A DNA stretch of 64,000 nucleotides from Halomonas sp. KG2 (GCA_030440445.1 CP098528.1:3472001-3536000), one strand, 5' to 3'; counted from the stretch's first letter, positions 9,182 through 18,288 are shown. Made by a program: numbers and translations. Notes: a model not told the origin generated them from the sequence alone.

Positions 9182-10609
9182 ATGCCCGTTCATGCCACTG
9201 CTGCCTTCTCACCTACCAACACTGATGTGTCTGGGGCTAATGCCTGGAATGAAACGCTGCTGCGTCGCTATGACAAAAGTGGCCCACGTTACACGTCCTA
9301 CCCGACAGCTCTAGCGTTTCATGAGCAGTTTAGTGCCGATGACTTTACTCAGGCGCTAGCGCGCAGTAACGAGAGCCACCGCCCGCTATCACTGTATGTA
9401 CATGTACCCTTTTGTCGAAAAATTTGCTTCTACTGCGCTTGCAATAAAATCGCAACGAAGAATACCGCCCTTGCAGAACCTTACCTTTCTCGGCTAGATC
9501 GAGAAATGGTGCTCACTGCCCGCCATTTAGACACTTCACGCCCGGTGCAACAGTTACACTGGGGTGGTGGTACGCCCACATTTCTAACCTTGGCACAGAT
9601 GGGGGACCTAATTGACCGCCTAGATGCCCGTTTTGGTTTATCTAGCTCAGCCGATCGCGATTACGCTATTGAAATAGATCCTCGTGAAGCAGATGTATTT
9701 ACGTTGCGCCATCTACAGTCTCTCGGCTTTAATCGACTAAGCCTTGGCGTGCAGGATTTAAATCTGCAGGTACAAAAAGCCATCAACCGAGTACAACCCC
9801 GGGTACTCACCGAAACGTTGATGGAAGAAGCACACCGTCTTGGTTTTCGCTCACTCAATCTTGATTTAATTTATGGGCTGCCATTTCAAACCGAAAAAAG
9901 CTTTGCTGAGACGCTAAGTCAAGTCATCGAACTCAACCCGGCACGGCTGTCCGTATTTAATTATGCGCACATGCCCACCCGCTTTGCGCCACAACGACGC
10001 ATTAACGAAACGGACCTCCCCAGCGCTGATGAAAAGCTGGCTATTTTGCATACCACCATAGAAATGCTGACTAACGCAGGCTATGTGCATATTGGCATGG
10101 ATCACTTTGCACGACCTGACGATAGCCTGGCGATTGCACAGCGCAACGGCACCTTACAACGCAATTTCCAGGGCTACTCTAGCCATGCACAGTGCGATTT
10201 AGTTGGCTTAGGCGTATCCGCTATATCACGGGTTGACGACGTTTACGCACAAAACCCGACTCAGCTTGACCAATATGAAGCAGCCTTAGATCAAGGTAAG
10301 CTGGCAACCGTCAAAGGATTAAGGTTAAATAAGGACGACCTAATACGAAGAGACGTGATTGAACGGCTAATGTGCGACATGCACATTGATCTAGCGGCAG
10401 TTGGAAAGCGTTGGCACATCGATGCTAATGACTATTTCTCCACCGCAATTGAGCAATTGAAGACAGCTGAGCAAGACGGCTTAATCACTCGCCATCAGCA
10501 AGTTATTAGCGCCACCCCCACTGGACGGCTGCTGATTCGCCATTTGGCGATGGCCTTTGATGCTCGCCTAGCTGATCAGCCTACTCAGCGCTACTCTAAG
10601 ATTGTATAA
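9182..10609 (+). CDS. hemN: Oxygen-independent coproporphyrinogen III dehydrogenase (HemN)
   Basis: Radical SAM enzyme that converts coproporphyrinogen III to protoporphyrinogen IX without oxygen, supporting haem synthesis at low oxygen. From the ATG at 9182 (preceded 8 bases upstream by CGGAG) it is 475 residues. The radical SAM cluster motif is C78xxxC82xxC85, followed by the second CNKI and then GGGTPTFL. The HemN-specific YTSYPTA appears near residue 38, and the C-terminal HemN domain is complete. A TTG at 9152 in frame would add 10 residues and lacks a ribosome site. It follows the cbb3 assembly operon and precedes anr. Confidence 0.96.
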   Translation: MPVHATAAFSPTNTDVSGANAWNETLLRRYDKSGPRYTSYPTALAFHEQFSADDFTQALARSNESHRPLSLYVHVPFCRKICFYCACNKIATKNTALAEPYLSRLDREMVLTARHLDTSRPVQQLHWGGGTPTFLTLAQMGDLIDRLDARFGLSSSADRDYAIEIDPREADVFTLRHLQSLGFNRLSLGVQDLNLQVQKAINRVQPRVLTETLMEEAHRLGFRSLNLDLIYGLPFQTEKSFAETLSQVIELNPARLSVFNYAHMPTRFAPQRRINETDLPSADEKLAILHTTIEMLTNAGYVHIGMDHFARPDDSLAIAQRNGTLQRNFQGYSSHAQCDLVGLGVSAISRVDDVYAQNPTQLDQYEAALDQGKLATVKGLRLNKDDLIRRDVIERLMCDMHIDLAAVGKRWHIDANDYFSTAIEQLKTAEQDGLITRHQQVISATPTGRLLIRHLAMAFDARLADQPTQRYSKIV

Positions 10610-10667
10610 GCTTCTTGAGACGTCTTGCCTCTGGGCCTATGATGGCTAACGAGAAAGGGAGAATGAT

Positions 10668-11420
10668 ATGCCACACCCCGCCAGCCAACGACGCTCACTG
10701 CTGCAAGAGGCGCGCTGTCAGACCTGTAGCCTAAGCTCGTTGTGTCTACCGCTCGCCTTAGAGCTTGAGGACATGAGCCAGTTTGATGCCATCATTCGCC
10801 GCCGCGCACCGCTCAAAAAAGGCGAGCCCCTGTTTCGCCAGGGTGATCACTTCACCAGTGTGTATGCCGTCCGCTCAGGCAGCCTGAAACAGGTGACCAG
10901 CGAAGGGAACGGCAATGATCAGCTGACAAATTTCTACCTTCCCAGCGAACTAGTAGGATTAGATGGAATTGACGAAGAGCACTACCCCGGTAGCGTCATT
11001 GCACTGGAAACCACAACGGTATGTGAGATCCCATTTGACCGTTTGGACCTGCTTTCCGAAGAACTGCCCGAACTACGTGGCCAGCTTTATCGGAGCATGA
11101 GCAAAGAATTGCGAGATGACCGGCGCATGATGCGCTTGCTATCGCGCAAGACGGCCGATCAACGACTAGCCAGCTTTTTAGTCACCCTTTCAGACCGTTT
11201 TCGCCGACGTGGATACTCGCCTTATAGCTTCAGACTCTCCATGTCCCGCGCCGACATCGGCAATTACTTAGGCTTGGCGGTAGAAACGGTCAGCCGTATT
11301 CTTAGCCGCTTTCAACAGCAAGAGGTGGTGGCTGTTTCAGGGCGCGAGGTTAATATTTTAGATATGCGGCGCCTCATCACGCTAGCTGAAGAGGAAGAAC
11401 AGTCGGCTAGTCCACGCTAA
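10668..11420 (+). CDS. anr: Fnr/Anr-type oxygen-sensing transcriptional regulator
   Basis: CRP/FNR-family activator that senses oxygen through a 4Fe-4S cluster and switches on microaerobic genes. It has 250 residues. The cluster cysteines are C17, C20, C26 and the distal C119. A cyclic-nucleotide-like fold spans about 40-160, then a helix-turn-helix with recognition helix containing [11 protein letters not shown], whose E-x-x-S-R residues read TTGAT half sites. AAAGGGAGAA precedes the ATG. It lies 58 bp after hemN, and likely targets ccoN and hemN lie in the same window. Its 3' end overlaps that of ttcA by 14 bp. Confidence 0.95.
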   Translation: MPHPASQRRSLLQEARCQTCSLSSLCLPLALELEDMSQFDAIIRRRAPLKKGEPLFRQGDHFTSVYAVRSGSLKQVTSEGNGNDQLTNFYLPSELVGLDGIDEEHYPGSVIALETTTVCEIPFDRLDLLSEELPELRGQLYRSMSKELRDDRRMMRLLSRKTADQRLASFLVTLSDRFRRRGYSPYSFRLSMSRADIGNYLGLAVETVSRILSRFQQQEVVAVSGREVNILDMRRLITLAEEEEQSASPR

Positions 11421-12372
11421 GCGCCTGAATACGCCCTTCCATCAACGCCGCTTGTTTGGCTTCAAGGCCAGCAAAGTCAAATAAACGGCGGTCTGCTAGC
11501 TGGGAAGGCGCTACATTGGTCACCGCTTTAAACATGCTTTCTAGGCGTCCTGGATGTTTTTTATCCCACTCAGCCAACATATCTTTGACGACTTGACGCT
11601 GGAGATTGGGCTGAGAGCCACATAAGTTGCAGGGGATAATGGGGAATTCCATTAGCCGAGAAAACTCTGCAATATCAGCCTCTTTGCAGTAGGCAAGGGG
11701 GCGAATGACAATATTCTTGCCATCGTCAGATAAAAGCTTGGGAGGCATTGCTTTCAAAGTGCCACCAAAGAACATGTTAAGAAATAACGTTTCTAAAATA
11801 TCTTCACGATGATGCCCTAAGGCAATTTTCGTTGCCCCAATTTCCTCGGCAAACCCATAAAGAGAGCCACGTCTTAGTCGTGAGCAGAGCGCGCAGGTCG
11901 TTTTTCCTTCTGGGGTTTTCTCTTTCACCACCGAGTAGGTGTCACGCTCTAGAATGTGGTATTCAACCCCCACTTTATCTAGGTACTGGGGCAGCACATG
12001 CTCCGGGAAGCCTGGCTGTTTTTGATCCATATTGACGGCGACCAGAGAGAAGTTAACCGGCGCGTTGCGCTGCAGGTTAAGCAGTATCTCCAGCATCGTA
12101 TAGCTATCTTTGCCGCCAGACAGGCACACCATCACTTTGTCACCTTCACCAATCATTTGATAATCAATGATGGCGTTGCCAACCTCTCGCCGTAAGCGCT
12201 TTTGTAGCTTATTAAATTCACGCTTTTGTTTAGCGGCGTGATGCTCGGATGGTGTCTGTGCGCTATTAACAGCAGGGCTGTCAACAGAAACAGTATCAGG
12301 CGCTGCGGGGTCAAAATAGTCAGGTTGTAGCATGGTGTAGGCACTGCCGATGGTAGAAGAAGCAGCGGGCAT
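11407..12372 (-). CDS. ttcA: tRNA 2-thiocytidine(32) synthetase TtcA
   Basis: Iron-sulfur ATPase that thiolates cytidine 32 of tRNAs in the cytoplasm. The PP-loop SGGKDS and two CxxC pairs (CALC and CNLC) expected for TtcA are present, along with the [12 protein letters not shown] segment. The start is uncertain: the frame opens with GTG at 12396, an ATG at 12372 is used here (321 residues), and another ATG lies at 12333. None has a strong ribosome site. Before the conserved core (from [10 protein letters not shown]) lies a low-complexity N-terminal extension of about 45 residues. ttcA converges on anr, an arrangement also seen in related genera where ttcA neighbours fnr. Confidence 0.92.
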   Translation of the reverse strand: MPAASSTIGSAYTMLQPDYFDPAAPDTVSVDSPAVNSAQTPSEHHAAKQKREFNKLQKRLRREVGNAIIDYQMIGEGDKVMVCLSGGKDSYTMLEILLNLQRNAPVNFSLVAVNMDQKQPGFPEHVLPQYLDKVGVEYHILERDTYSVVKEKTPEGKTTCALCSRLRRGSLYGFAEEIGATKIALGHHREDILETLFLNMFFGGTLKAMPPKLLSDDGKNIVIRPLAYCKEADIAEFSRLMEFPIIPCNLCGSQPNLQRQVVKDMLAEWDKKHPGRLESMFKAVTNVAPSQLADRRLFDFAGLEAKQAALMEGRIQALSVD

Positions 12373-12438
12373 TCTAACAAGACTCACCACGTCCACCCAA
12401 GATAAACCCGTGGATTCATCCCGTGAGGATAGTAACGA

Positions 12439-13098
12439 CTATCCCTGCTGGGCGATCTCGCGCTGCAAACGCAGATATAAAAGCGCGCTTGCGGTTGCAT
12501 CCCCCAGCACTCCCATCCATTGAAGAGCGGGCATTTGCCAACGAGCGAGCGCTTCGGTTAGGCGGCCGTTCGTCTCACACTGCGGATGTAAGCGACGCAG
12601 TTGGCGATAGTGTAGCTTACCAACATCGACCTGGGCATTGGGCAAACCAAATCCCAACCCTGCTTTAAACAAAAGATTTAGGTGTTCCACCGAGCGGCCT
12701 AACTGCCAACCAATTAGCGGCCGATTACCAATGAATTCAGCTAGCGCCCCAAGATGCTCAGCGTTAGGCGCCAGCACCATGTCCGTCGCATACAGCTGAT
12801 GATGTCGCCGCAGCGCGGGGACGTTGCTGTTCTGCTCTTCTGCCAGGGTAGCCACCCAGGCTCGGCTGGTCTGCACTCTCCCTGGGCTTAAGACAACAGC
12901 AGCGACGCTGACCACCGGCGCTTGGCCTGGGCTAACCTGGCAGGCAAGCGCCACCATTTCTTCCCCCATGTAGGGCTGAAACAGCCATGCGTAGGGGGAA
13001 TCTGCCCAGCGTCGGCGGTCGCTTTCGCGCTGCATTAATGTACGCAGCGAGCCACTGAGCAGTGACATATGCCGGTCTAACAAGCGCATTCCGCTCAC
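12439..13098 (-). CDS. Exonuclease-like (DnaQ-fold) protein, catalytic residues apparently lost
   Basis: A 219-residue protein in the position where Pseudomonas carries a DEDDh 3'-5' exonuclease next to a CBS/DUF294 gene. The layout recalls the DnaQ fold: a first strand MVALACQVSP where D-x-E is expected, RPLIGWQLGRSVEHLNLLF where the N-H-x(3)-F-D region is expected, and GDATASALLYLRL where the last helix is expected. The Asp-Glu pair of ExoI and the His of ExoIII are absent and only the late Asp remains, so nuclease activity is unlikely. Its ATG overlaps the stop of the preceding gene (ATGA). Assignment rests mainly on context and weak resemblance. Confidence 0.7.
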   Translation of the reverse strand: MSGMRLLDRHMSLLSGSLRTLMQRESDRRRWADSPYAWLFQPYMGEEMVALACQVSPGQAPVVSVAAVVLSPGRVQTSRAWVATLAEEQNSNVPALRRHHQLYATDMVLAPNAEHLGALAEFIGNRPLIGWQLGRSVEHLNLLFKAGLGFGLPNAQVDVGKLHYRQLRRLHPQCETNGRLTEALARWQMPALQWMGVLGDATASALLYLRLQREIAQQG

Positions 13099-14912
13099 GA
13101 ATACTCCAAATGATAACGATGGGAGAGCCGCTGTTTAAAATCTTTTACGATATGCAGCGCCTCACGCAACAGGTCACGCTCAAGGGACGAGAGTTCTTGC
13201 ACCACCACACGGTTGCTACGCTGCTGAGTCGATGCTTCTGCTGTCTGCAATTGCTGCTTTAAACGTAGTTCGGTAAACAGCGCCAACGCCTCGCCCAGGT
13301 CGTCAGCAAAACGGCGATCAAGACGACCATCTTCTGCTAAAGCGTCCAAGCGATCTAAGGTGGAAGTAGCATTAATGCGTCGCTCGAGGGCCATTGTGCG
13401 CACCCCATGAACAATGGGGAAAATACCGCCTTTTTTAATATCGATCCCATGCTGGGGCTTTTTTAAGGAGCCAAATAGCGTTAGCGGTGTTGAGAAACGC
13501 AGTGCAGCGCGCGCAAAGTAGGACAGCAATAGCTCATCCCGTGAGCAGCGTTCAAACAGCTCCGCACGCACACTGTCTAGCAATTGCGGATTACCAGCCA
13601 CACCATGGGCATCCAGTAAAATCGCCAGCTTCATTAGACTATCGCCATCTCTTGCACTCACCCACTTAGCAATGTTGTTTTTCCATTGCGACACAGTGCC
13701 AACCCATTCAGGATTAGACACCATGATATTACCTGGGCATGGTGGATAGCCGAGCTGAATCAGCGTTTGAGTAAGCACATTCATGTCTTCGGCAAGCGAA
13801 GGCCATTGGCTGTCATCGGCTAAAATCAGGCCATTATCTTGATCTGTTTTAAGAATTTGTTCGCCGCGCCCTTCGCTCCCCATCACCATTAGGCAACTTT
13901 GGGAGTGATACTGCTCAGGAATAACAAATGACCACGCTTTATTGATGATTCGGCCATTCAACGCGGCCAGTAGGTCCATGGCAAAACGTAGTTTGACCCC
14001 TTGCGCCATAAGCGCATTCACCAATTCTGGCGTGCGTTGGCTGGCAGCCGCCAATGCTTCTAAGCTATTTGCCTGCTCCACCTGCAGACTAACGACATAG
14101 CTACGGCTCGAAAAATAGCTAAGTACATCCGTTAGCTCCACCACCCCTTTCAGGGCGCCCTGTTCCATAACCACCACCCGCGTTACTTTATGCCGCGTCA
14201 TCAGCACGAGCGCTTCAAATAAGTATTGATGGGGGGTAACGGTCACCAACGAGAAATGGGCAACATCCTCAACGGGCGCTGTATGTTCATAGTTATTCAG
14301 CACGACACCATTGAGCAAATCGGTTTTAGTGACAATGCCAAACTCGCCCTGGGTTTTGACTAGCAAGCTATCTGCATGACTATCGTTGAGCTGACGCACC
14401 GCGCTGGCAATATCTGTCGATGCATCCATGATAAGAGGTTCACGCATACATTCGCTGACTTTAGCCAACATAAAACCGGCCATGGTCACGCCGCCTTCGG
14501 CACGCTTTTCAGTCATTAACCGCGCTTTGTGAGATAGCGACTGTTTGAAGAAATTTTCGAAGTCAGGATGATGACGGCATAGTTTTATAAATAGCGCCTT
14601 GGGCATCACATAGCACAAGCACTCTTGCTCAGCTTGGAAGCGATAGCGGCTTTTGCCATTCAGAATACTAATGGCGCCAAACAGATCACCAGCCGTGTAG
14701 TGCCCAATCCGTGCACTGGACGCTGGCAGGGTAGGATCCAGTTCAGCAACTTCGCCCTTGTGAATCAAAAATACTGATTCACCCGCTTGCCCCATCTCGA
14801 TAATAATTTCATCACGATCAAAATAGGCGATGTCCATACCACGACGAACGTGGTCACGCCCTTCATCATCAATTAATGTGAAGGGCAATTGGGAAAGATC
14901 AACGTCAATCAT
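13095..14912 (-). CDS. Cyclic-nucleotide-binding / CBS / DUF294 nucleotidyltransferase-like signalling protein
   Basis: Cytoplasmic regulator-type protein of 605 residues. An N-terminal cNMP-binding-like domain (about 10-135) is followed by a pair of CBS domains (about 160-285), then a DUF294 nucleotidyltransferase domain similar to the uridylyltransferase part of GlnD, with GSEGRGEQ and the metal-binding DQD a few residues later, and a DUF294 C-terminal domain. The active-site motif is intact, so nucleotidyl transfer to a protein partner is possible; the substrate is unknown. It is transcribed divergently from the symporter operon and coupled to the exonuclease-like gene. In Pseudomonas the same four genes are neighbours, which suggests a link with acetate uptake or use. 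Confidence 0.88.
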   Translation of the reverse strand: MIDVDLSQLPFTLIDDEGRDHVRRGMDIAYFDRDEIIIEMGQAGESVFLIHKGEVAELDPTLPASSARIGHYTAGDLFGAISILNGKSRYRFQAEQECLCYVMPKALFIKLCRHHPDFENFFKQSLSHKARLMTEKRAEGGVTMAGFMLAKVSECMREPLIMDASTDIASAVRQLNDSHADSLLVKTQGEFGIVTKTDLLNGVVLNNYEHTAPVEDVAHFSLVTVTPHQYLFEALVLMTRHKVTRVVVMEQGALKGVVELTDVLSYFSSRSYVVSLQVEQANSLEALAAASQRTPELVNALMAQGVKLRFAMDLLAALNGRIINKAWSFVIPEQYHSQSCLMVMGSEGRGEQILKTDQDNGLILADDSQWPSLAEDMNVLTQTLIQLGYPPCPGNIMVSNPEWVGTVSQWKNNIAKWVSARDGDSLMKLAILLDAHGVAGNPQLLDSVRAELFERCSRDELLLSYFARAALRFSTPLTLFGSLKKPQHGIDIKKGGIFPIVHGVRTMALERRINATSTLDRLDALAEDGRLDRRFADDLGEALALFTELRLKQQLQTAEASTQQRSNRVVVQELSSLERDLLREALHIVKDFKQRLSHRYHLEYS

Positions 14913-15171
14913 GAGTGACCCCAGTTAATCGCGATGAAGAACACAATGGCTTAAGGTTTGATTGCTTTTTAACCAGCGCCTTTATTATACCTTTTGCTAT
15001 ACCGCTAACGTCGCAAAGACGTTTGTTTAGCGACCAAAGTAGCGACACGAACTAGCAAACTTGGCCATTTAATATACCACCTATTAAAAGTAGCAAACAT
15101 TGCTTTTAAGCGACCCATAGACCATCGTCCTATCACCTAGATAAAAAAGCTAAAAAAACTTCAAAAACAGG

Positions 15172-15193
15172 TGTTTATTTTCAAAAATAAACA
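15172..15193. promoter_or_regulatory. Perfect inverted repeat in the symporter promoter region
   Basis: Arms TGTTTATTTT (15172-15181) and AAAATAAACA (15184-15193) are separated by CA. The AT-rich arms and lack of a T tail argue against a terminator. It lies about 28 bases before the TACCAAAGTCT box and could be an operator; the cognate protein is unknown. Confidence 0.5.
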
Positions 15194-15220
15194 TCACAAT
15201 ACGTACTGAAAGCTCATTGA

Positions 15221-15231
15221 TACCAAAGTCT
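15221..15231 (+). promoter_or_regulatory. Candidate CrbR/ErdR site upstream of the acetate symporter operon
   Basis: TACCAAAGTCT matches at 10 of 11 positions an element on the other strand upstream of acs (25464-25474). Both operons are expected targets of the CrbS/CrbR-type two-component system encoded between them. Assignment to that regulator is inference from shared sequence and context. Confidence 0.5.
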
Positions 15232-15507
15232 GGGATTTATTTTTTGCAATTATTGCCCACTATTAACAACGGGCTATACAGGATGTTCACGTGGCACTTG
15301 TTAAACACTTATCAAGGCACTGAAGAAAACCTTGCCAAACCATTAACCAGCAGAGCAACTTAACCAACAAGATGATATGCGTCTAATCGCACTAAATCAT
15401 CGCAGACAACTAAAAGAGCGGTTTTCTATGAAGGATTGCCCTAATGGATCACACGCTATCCTGAGTTAACTTTCCAACCCTAAAAATCACAACTGGAGAG
15501 CACCACA

Positions 15508-15768
15508 ATGGCAGATGACAAATCCAACGCTGCTGAATACTGGAAAGCCAACGTCCGATTAATCTTTGGATGCTTGGCCGTTTGGGCGTTCGTTTCTTAT
15601 GGATGTGCCATCCTCTTTCGTCCGCTGCTAGCGGGCATTCCCGTTGGTGGGACTGACTTGGGCTTTTGGTTCGCTCAACAGGGCTCCATCCTCACCTTCA
15701 TCGTACTGATCTTCTTCTATGCCTGGAGAATGAACAAACTCGATGCAAAATTCGGCCTTGGGGAGTAA
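15508..15768 (+). CDS. DUF4212 small membrane subunit of a solute:sodium symporter
   Basis: An 86-residue DUF4212 (YjcH-like) protein with two transmembrane helices (about 16-38 and 51-72). It opens MADDKSNAAEYWKANVRLI, typical of the family, and CTGGAGAG precedes the ATG. DUF4212 proteins are nearly always encoded directly before an SSS-family symporter, and here the symporter ATG follows 6 bases after the stop. It is thought to be an accessory subunit of that carrier, probably for acetate or related monocarboxylates; the precise role is unproven. Confidence 0.92.
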   Translation: MADDKSNAAEYWKANVRLIFGCLAVWAFVSYGCAILFRPLLAGIPVGGTDLGFWFAQQGSILTFIVLIFFYAWRMNKLDAKFGLGE

Positions 15769-15774
15769 GCCAGT

Positions 15775-17556
15775 ATGAGCCAGTTTGCCATTAACCTATT
15801 ATTTGTCGGCGCGTCGTTTGCGCTCTATATCGGGATTGCGATATGGGCTCGAGCCGGGTCGACCAAAGACTTCTACGTTGCCGGTGGCGGCGTTCACCCT
15901 ATCACCAACGGTATGGCGACTGCCGCTGACTGGATGTCAGCTGCATCGTTTATTTCAATGGCCGGCCTGCTAGCATCTGGCGGGTACGCTAACTCCACCT
16001 TCTTGATGGGCTGGACAGGTGGTTACGTTATCCTGGCAATGCTGCTAGCGCCTTACCTGCGTAAGTTTGGCAAGTTTACAGTGCCCGACTTTATTGGTGA
16101 CCGCTTCTATAGCAACACTGCGCGCTTCGTCGCGATTGTGTGTTTGATCGTTGCCTCTGTTACTTACGTTATCGGCCAAATGACCGGTGCTGGCGTTGCT
16201 TTCTCGCGCTTCTTGGAAGTCAGTAACACCTGGGGTATCTGGATCGCAGCGCTGATTGTGTTCCTGTACGCCGTTTTTGGCGGCATGAAAGGTATTACCT
16301 ACACGCAGGTTGCTCAGTACGTGGTACTTATCATCGCCTACACTATTCCGGCGGTGTTCATTGCCATGCAACTAACCGGCAACCCAATTCCGATGTTCGG
16401 TATGTTCAGTACCCATACGGAGTCTGGCATTCCGCTGCTGACCAAGTTGGATGAAGTCGTTACTGCGCTTGGTTTCCGCGACTATACCGCCGACGTCGAT
16501 AATAAGCTGAACATGGTGCTGTTTACTCTGTCGCTAATGGTGGGTACTGCTGGTTTACCCCACGTTATTATTCGCTTTTTCACTGTGCCGAAAGTTGCTG
16601 ATGCACGCTGGTCCGCTGGTTGGGCACTCGTGTTTATTGCCCTGCTGTATCTCACCGCCCCCGCGGTTGGCTCCATGGCACGCTTGAACTTGGCTACCAC
16701 CGTCTATCCAGAGATGGCGGGGCAGGTAGAGAACTACGAAGAAGCCGCCCTCAATCCGATTCTCTACGCAGACCGCCCTGAGTGGGTGCGCACTTGGGAA
16801 GAAACTGGGCTTATTACTTTTAACGATCTCAATAACGACGGCCGCATCCAAATGTACAACGATGCTGTCGACTTTTCTGATCGTGGCTGGGAAGGTAACG
16901 AGCTAACCGTTAATAACGACATTCTCGTACTAGCTAACCCTGAAATTGCCAACTTGCCGGGCTGGGTTATCGGCCTTATTGCAGCAGGCGGTATCGCTGC
17001 GGCTCTTTCAACAGCGGCGGGTCTACTATTGGCCATCTCGTCAGCCATTAGTCACGATTTGATCAAAACAATGATCAATCCGAAGATCTCTGAGAAGGGT
17101 GAAATGCTGGCAGCACGTATTTCAATGGGCGGCGCGATTCTTCTGGCTACCTACCTTGGGCTTAATCCACCCGGGTTCGCAGCGCAGACGGTTGCACTTG
17201 CCTTTGGTATCGCTGGTGCCTCACTGTTCCCAGCGCTGATGATGGGCATTTTCTCCAAGCGCATGAACAGCAAAGGCGCGATTTGCGGCATGCTGGCAGG
17301 TCTGATCTGCACCTTGCTCTATATCTTCACCTATCTCGGTTGGTTCTTCGTTCCCGGCACCAACATGCTGGCTAACACGCCAGACAACTGGATCTTGGGC
17401 ATTTCACCACTCTCCTTCGGTGCAATAGGCGCGATGATTAACTTTGCGGTTGCGTTTACTGTCTCTAGCGCAACGGAAGAGCCTCCGCAGGAGATTCAAG
17501 ACCTGGTAGAAAGCGTTCGCTACCCGAAAGGTGCTGGTGTCGCGGTCGACCACTAA
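15775..17556 (+). CDS. Sodium:solute symporter, VC_2705 subfamily (probable acetate/monocarboxylate carrier)
   Basis: SSS-family inner-membrane carrier of 593 residues with about 13 hydrophobic helices. The conserved start of the fold (STKDFYVAGGG, then ADWMSAASF) is present. Between two helices is a long hydrophilic insert typical of the VC_2705 subfamily, containing an EF-hand-like loop, D351-x-N353-x-D355-G-R-I, which suggests a bound divalent ion in the extracytoplasmic loop. Proximity to acs and a CrbS/CrbR-type system suggests acetate or a short monocarboxylate as substrate, coupled to sodium in this halophile. ActP is the nearest well-known relative. A hairpin follows the gene. Confidence 0.93.
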   Translation: MSQFAINLLFVGASFALYIGIAIWARAGSTKDFYVAGGGVHPITNGMATAADWMSAASFISMAGLLASGGYANSTFLMGWTGGYVILAMLLAPYLRKFGKFTVPDFIGDRFYSNTARFVAIVCLIVASVTYVIGQMTGAGVAFSRFLEVSNTWGIWIAALIVFLYAVFGGMKGITYTQVAQYVVLIIAYTIPAVFIAMQLTGNPIPMFGMFSTHTESGIPLLTKLDEVVTALGFRDYTADVDNKLNMVLFTLSLMVGTAGLPHVIIRFFTVPKVADARWSAGWALVFIALLYLTAPAVGSMARLNLATTVYPEMAGQVENYEEAALNPILYADRPEWVRTWEETGLITFNDLNNDGRIQMYNDAVDFSDRGWEGNELTVNNDILVLANPEIANLPGWVIGLIAAGGIAAALSTAAGLLLAISSAISHDLIKTMINPKISEKGEMLAARISMGGAILLATYLGLNPPGFAAQTVALAFGIAGASLFPALMMGIFSKRMNSKGAICGMLAGLICTLLYIFTYLGWFFVPGTNMLANTPDNWILGISPLSFGAIGAMINFAVAFTVSSATEEPPQEIQDLVESVRYPKGAGVAVDH

Positions 17557-17614
17557 GTCATAATCGAATCCTCCTCTTTGGCACACTGCCATTAGATTCG
17601 GAATCGATACTTCT

Positions 17615-17642
17615 CATCGGGCTTCCTTAGGGGAGCCCGATG
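17615..17642 (+). terminator. Hairpin after the symporter gene
   Basis: Stem CATCGGGCT (17615-17623) with AGCCCGATG (17634-17642) can extend inward with a CC/GG pairing around TTAG. No T-run follows, so it may be a factor-assisted terminator or an RNA-stabilising structure. It separates the symporter from the next gene. Confidence 0.5.
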
Positions 17643-17662
17643 TCATTTAGAAAGGATATTTT

Positions 17663-18193
17663 ATGATCTGGCATCTTGTTGCCGCTGTATTTGCAGGGCT
17701 TGCCGCCGCAGGGATAGGCCTATTACTTAGGACGCTTAGCCGTAAACGGCTGCCTAAATGGATTGTGCCCGTTTTTGGTGGCCTGGGTATGCTGGGGTAT
17801 CAGGTCTCAACCGAATACAGCTGGTTTGAACACAAGCGCTCTCAACTACCTGAAACTGCCATCGTCATTTCCAGCGATACGTCTAGCGCCGTGTGGCGAC
17901 CATGGACCTTTGTGTTTCCGATGACGACTAAATTCAGCATCGTTGATAGCGACAATGTGCGCGCTCGTCACATTGACGATGAGTTAATTGCCGAATTTAT
18001 TCTCTATCAATTCGAACGCCGCCATACCGATATACTGACTACTCAGCCTTATGTGTTGAACTGCGCTCACCGCGAGATAGTCCCCCTGAATCCAGAGACG
18101 GGCGACGCTGAATTAAACGAGCGCCGCACACTGAGGGAAACCGCGCCTTTGTTAACAACCGTTTGCCAACTTGCCGCCGACCAGCAGACGTGA
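17663..18193 (+). CDS. Conserved hypothetical membrane-anchored protein
   Basis: A 176-residue protein that I do not recognise as a named family. It starts with a hydrophobic helix (about 2-22), a short basic stretch (RTLSRKRLPKW), and a second, weaker hydrophobic segment (about 33-47), followed by a soluble domain of about 130 residues rich in beta-forming and charged residues. AGAAAGGATATTTT precedes the ATG. It lies between the symporter and the CrbS-type kinase, on the same strand, with a terminator-like hairpin after it. A role connected with acetate uptake or sensing is only a guess from position. Confidence 0.75.
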   Translation: MIWHLVAAVFAGLAAAGIGLLLRTLSRKRLPKWIVPVFGGLGMLGYQVSTEYSWFEHKRSQLPETAIVISSDTSSAVWRPWTFVFPMTTKFSIVDSDNVRARHIDDELIAEFILYQFERRHTDILTTQPYVLNCAHREIVPLNPETGDAELNERRTLRETAPLLTTVCQLAADQQT

Positions 18194-18194
18194 T

Positions 18195-18227
18195 GCCCCT
18201 CCTTCGCCTAGAATAGGGGCTTTATTT
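18195..18227 (+). terminator. Rho-independent terminator-like hairpin before the sensor kinase
   Basis: GCCCCT (18195-18200) pairs with AGGGGC (18215-18220), followed by TTTATTTA. It lies immediately after the hypothetical gene and 60 bp before the kinase gene, so the kinase probably has its own promoter. Confidence 0.6.
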
Positions 18228-18288
18228 AGATGATCGTTATTTGATATTAGATCGTCGCTAGGCGAAGCCTTCAACGTGGGGAGACGAC

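Larger units (their letters stand above)
14913..15507. other. Divergent regulatory region upstream of the symporter operon
   Basis: No gene is seen in these 595 bases, which are clearly more AT-rich than their surroundings. Two elements stand out: a perfect 22-bp palindrome-like element at 15172-15193, and a TACCAAAGTCT box at 15221-15231 shared with the acs promoter. A plausible -10 TATTAA is at 15261-15266. The distance to the DUF4212 gene implies a leader RNA of over 200 bases. Confidence 0.6.

Noticed and set aside
15292..15306. TGGCAC resembling a sigma-54 -24 element
   Set aside because: The required TTGC at the -12 position is missing; the sequence there reads AAAC.
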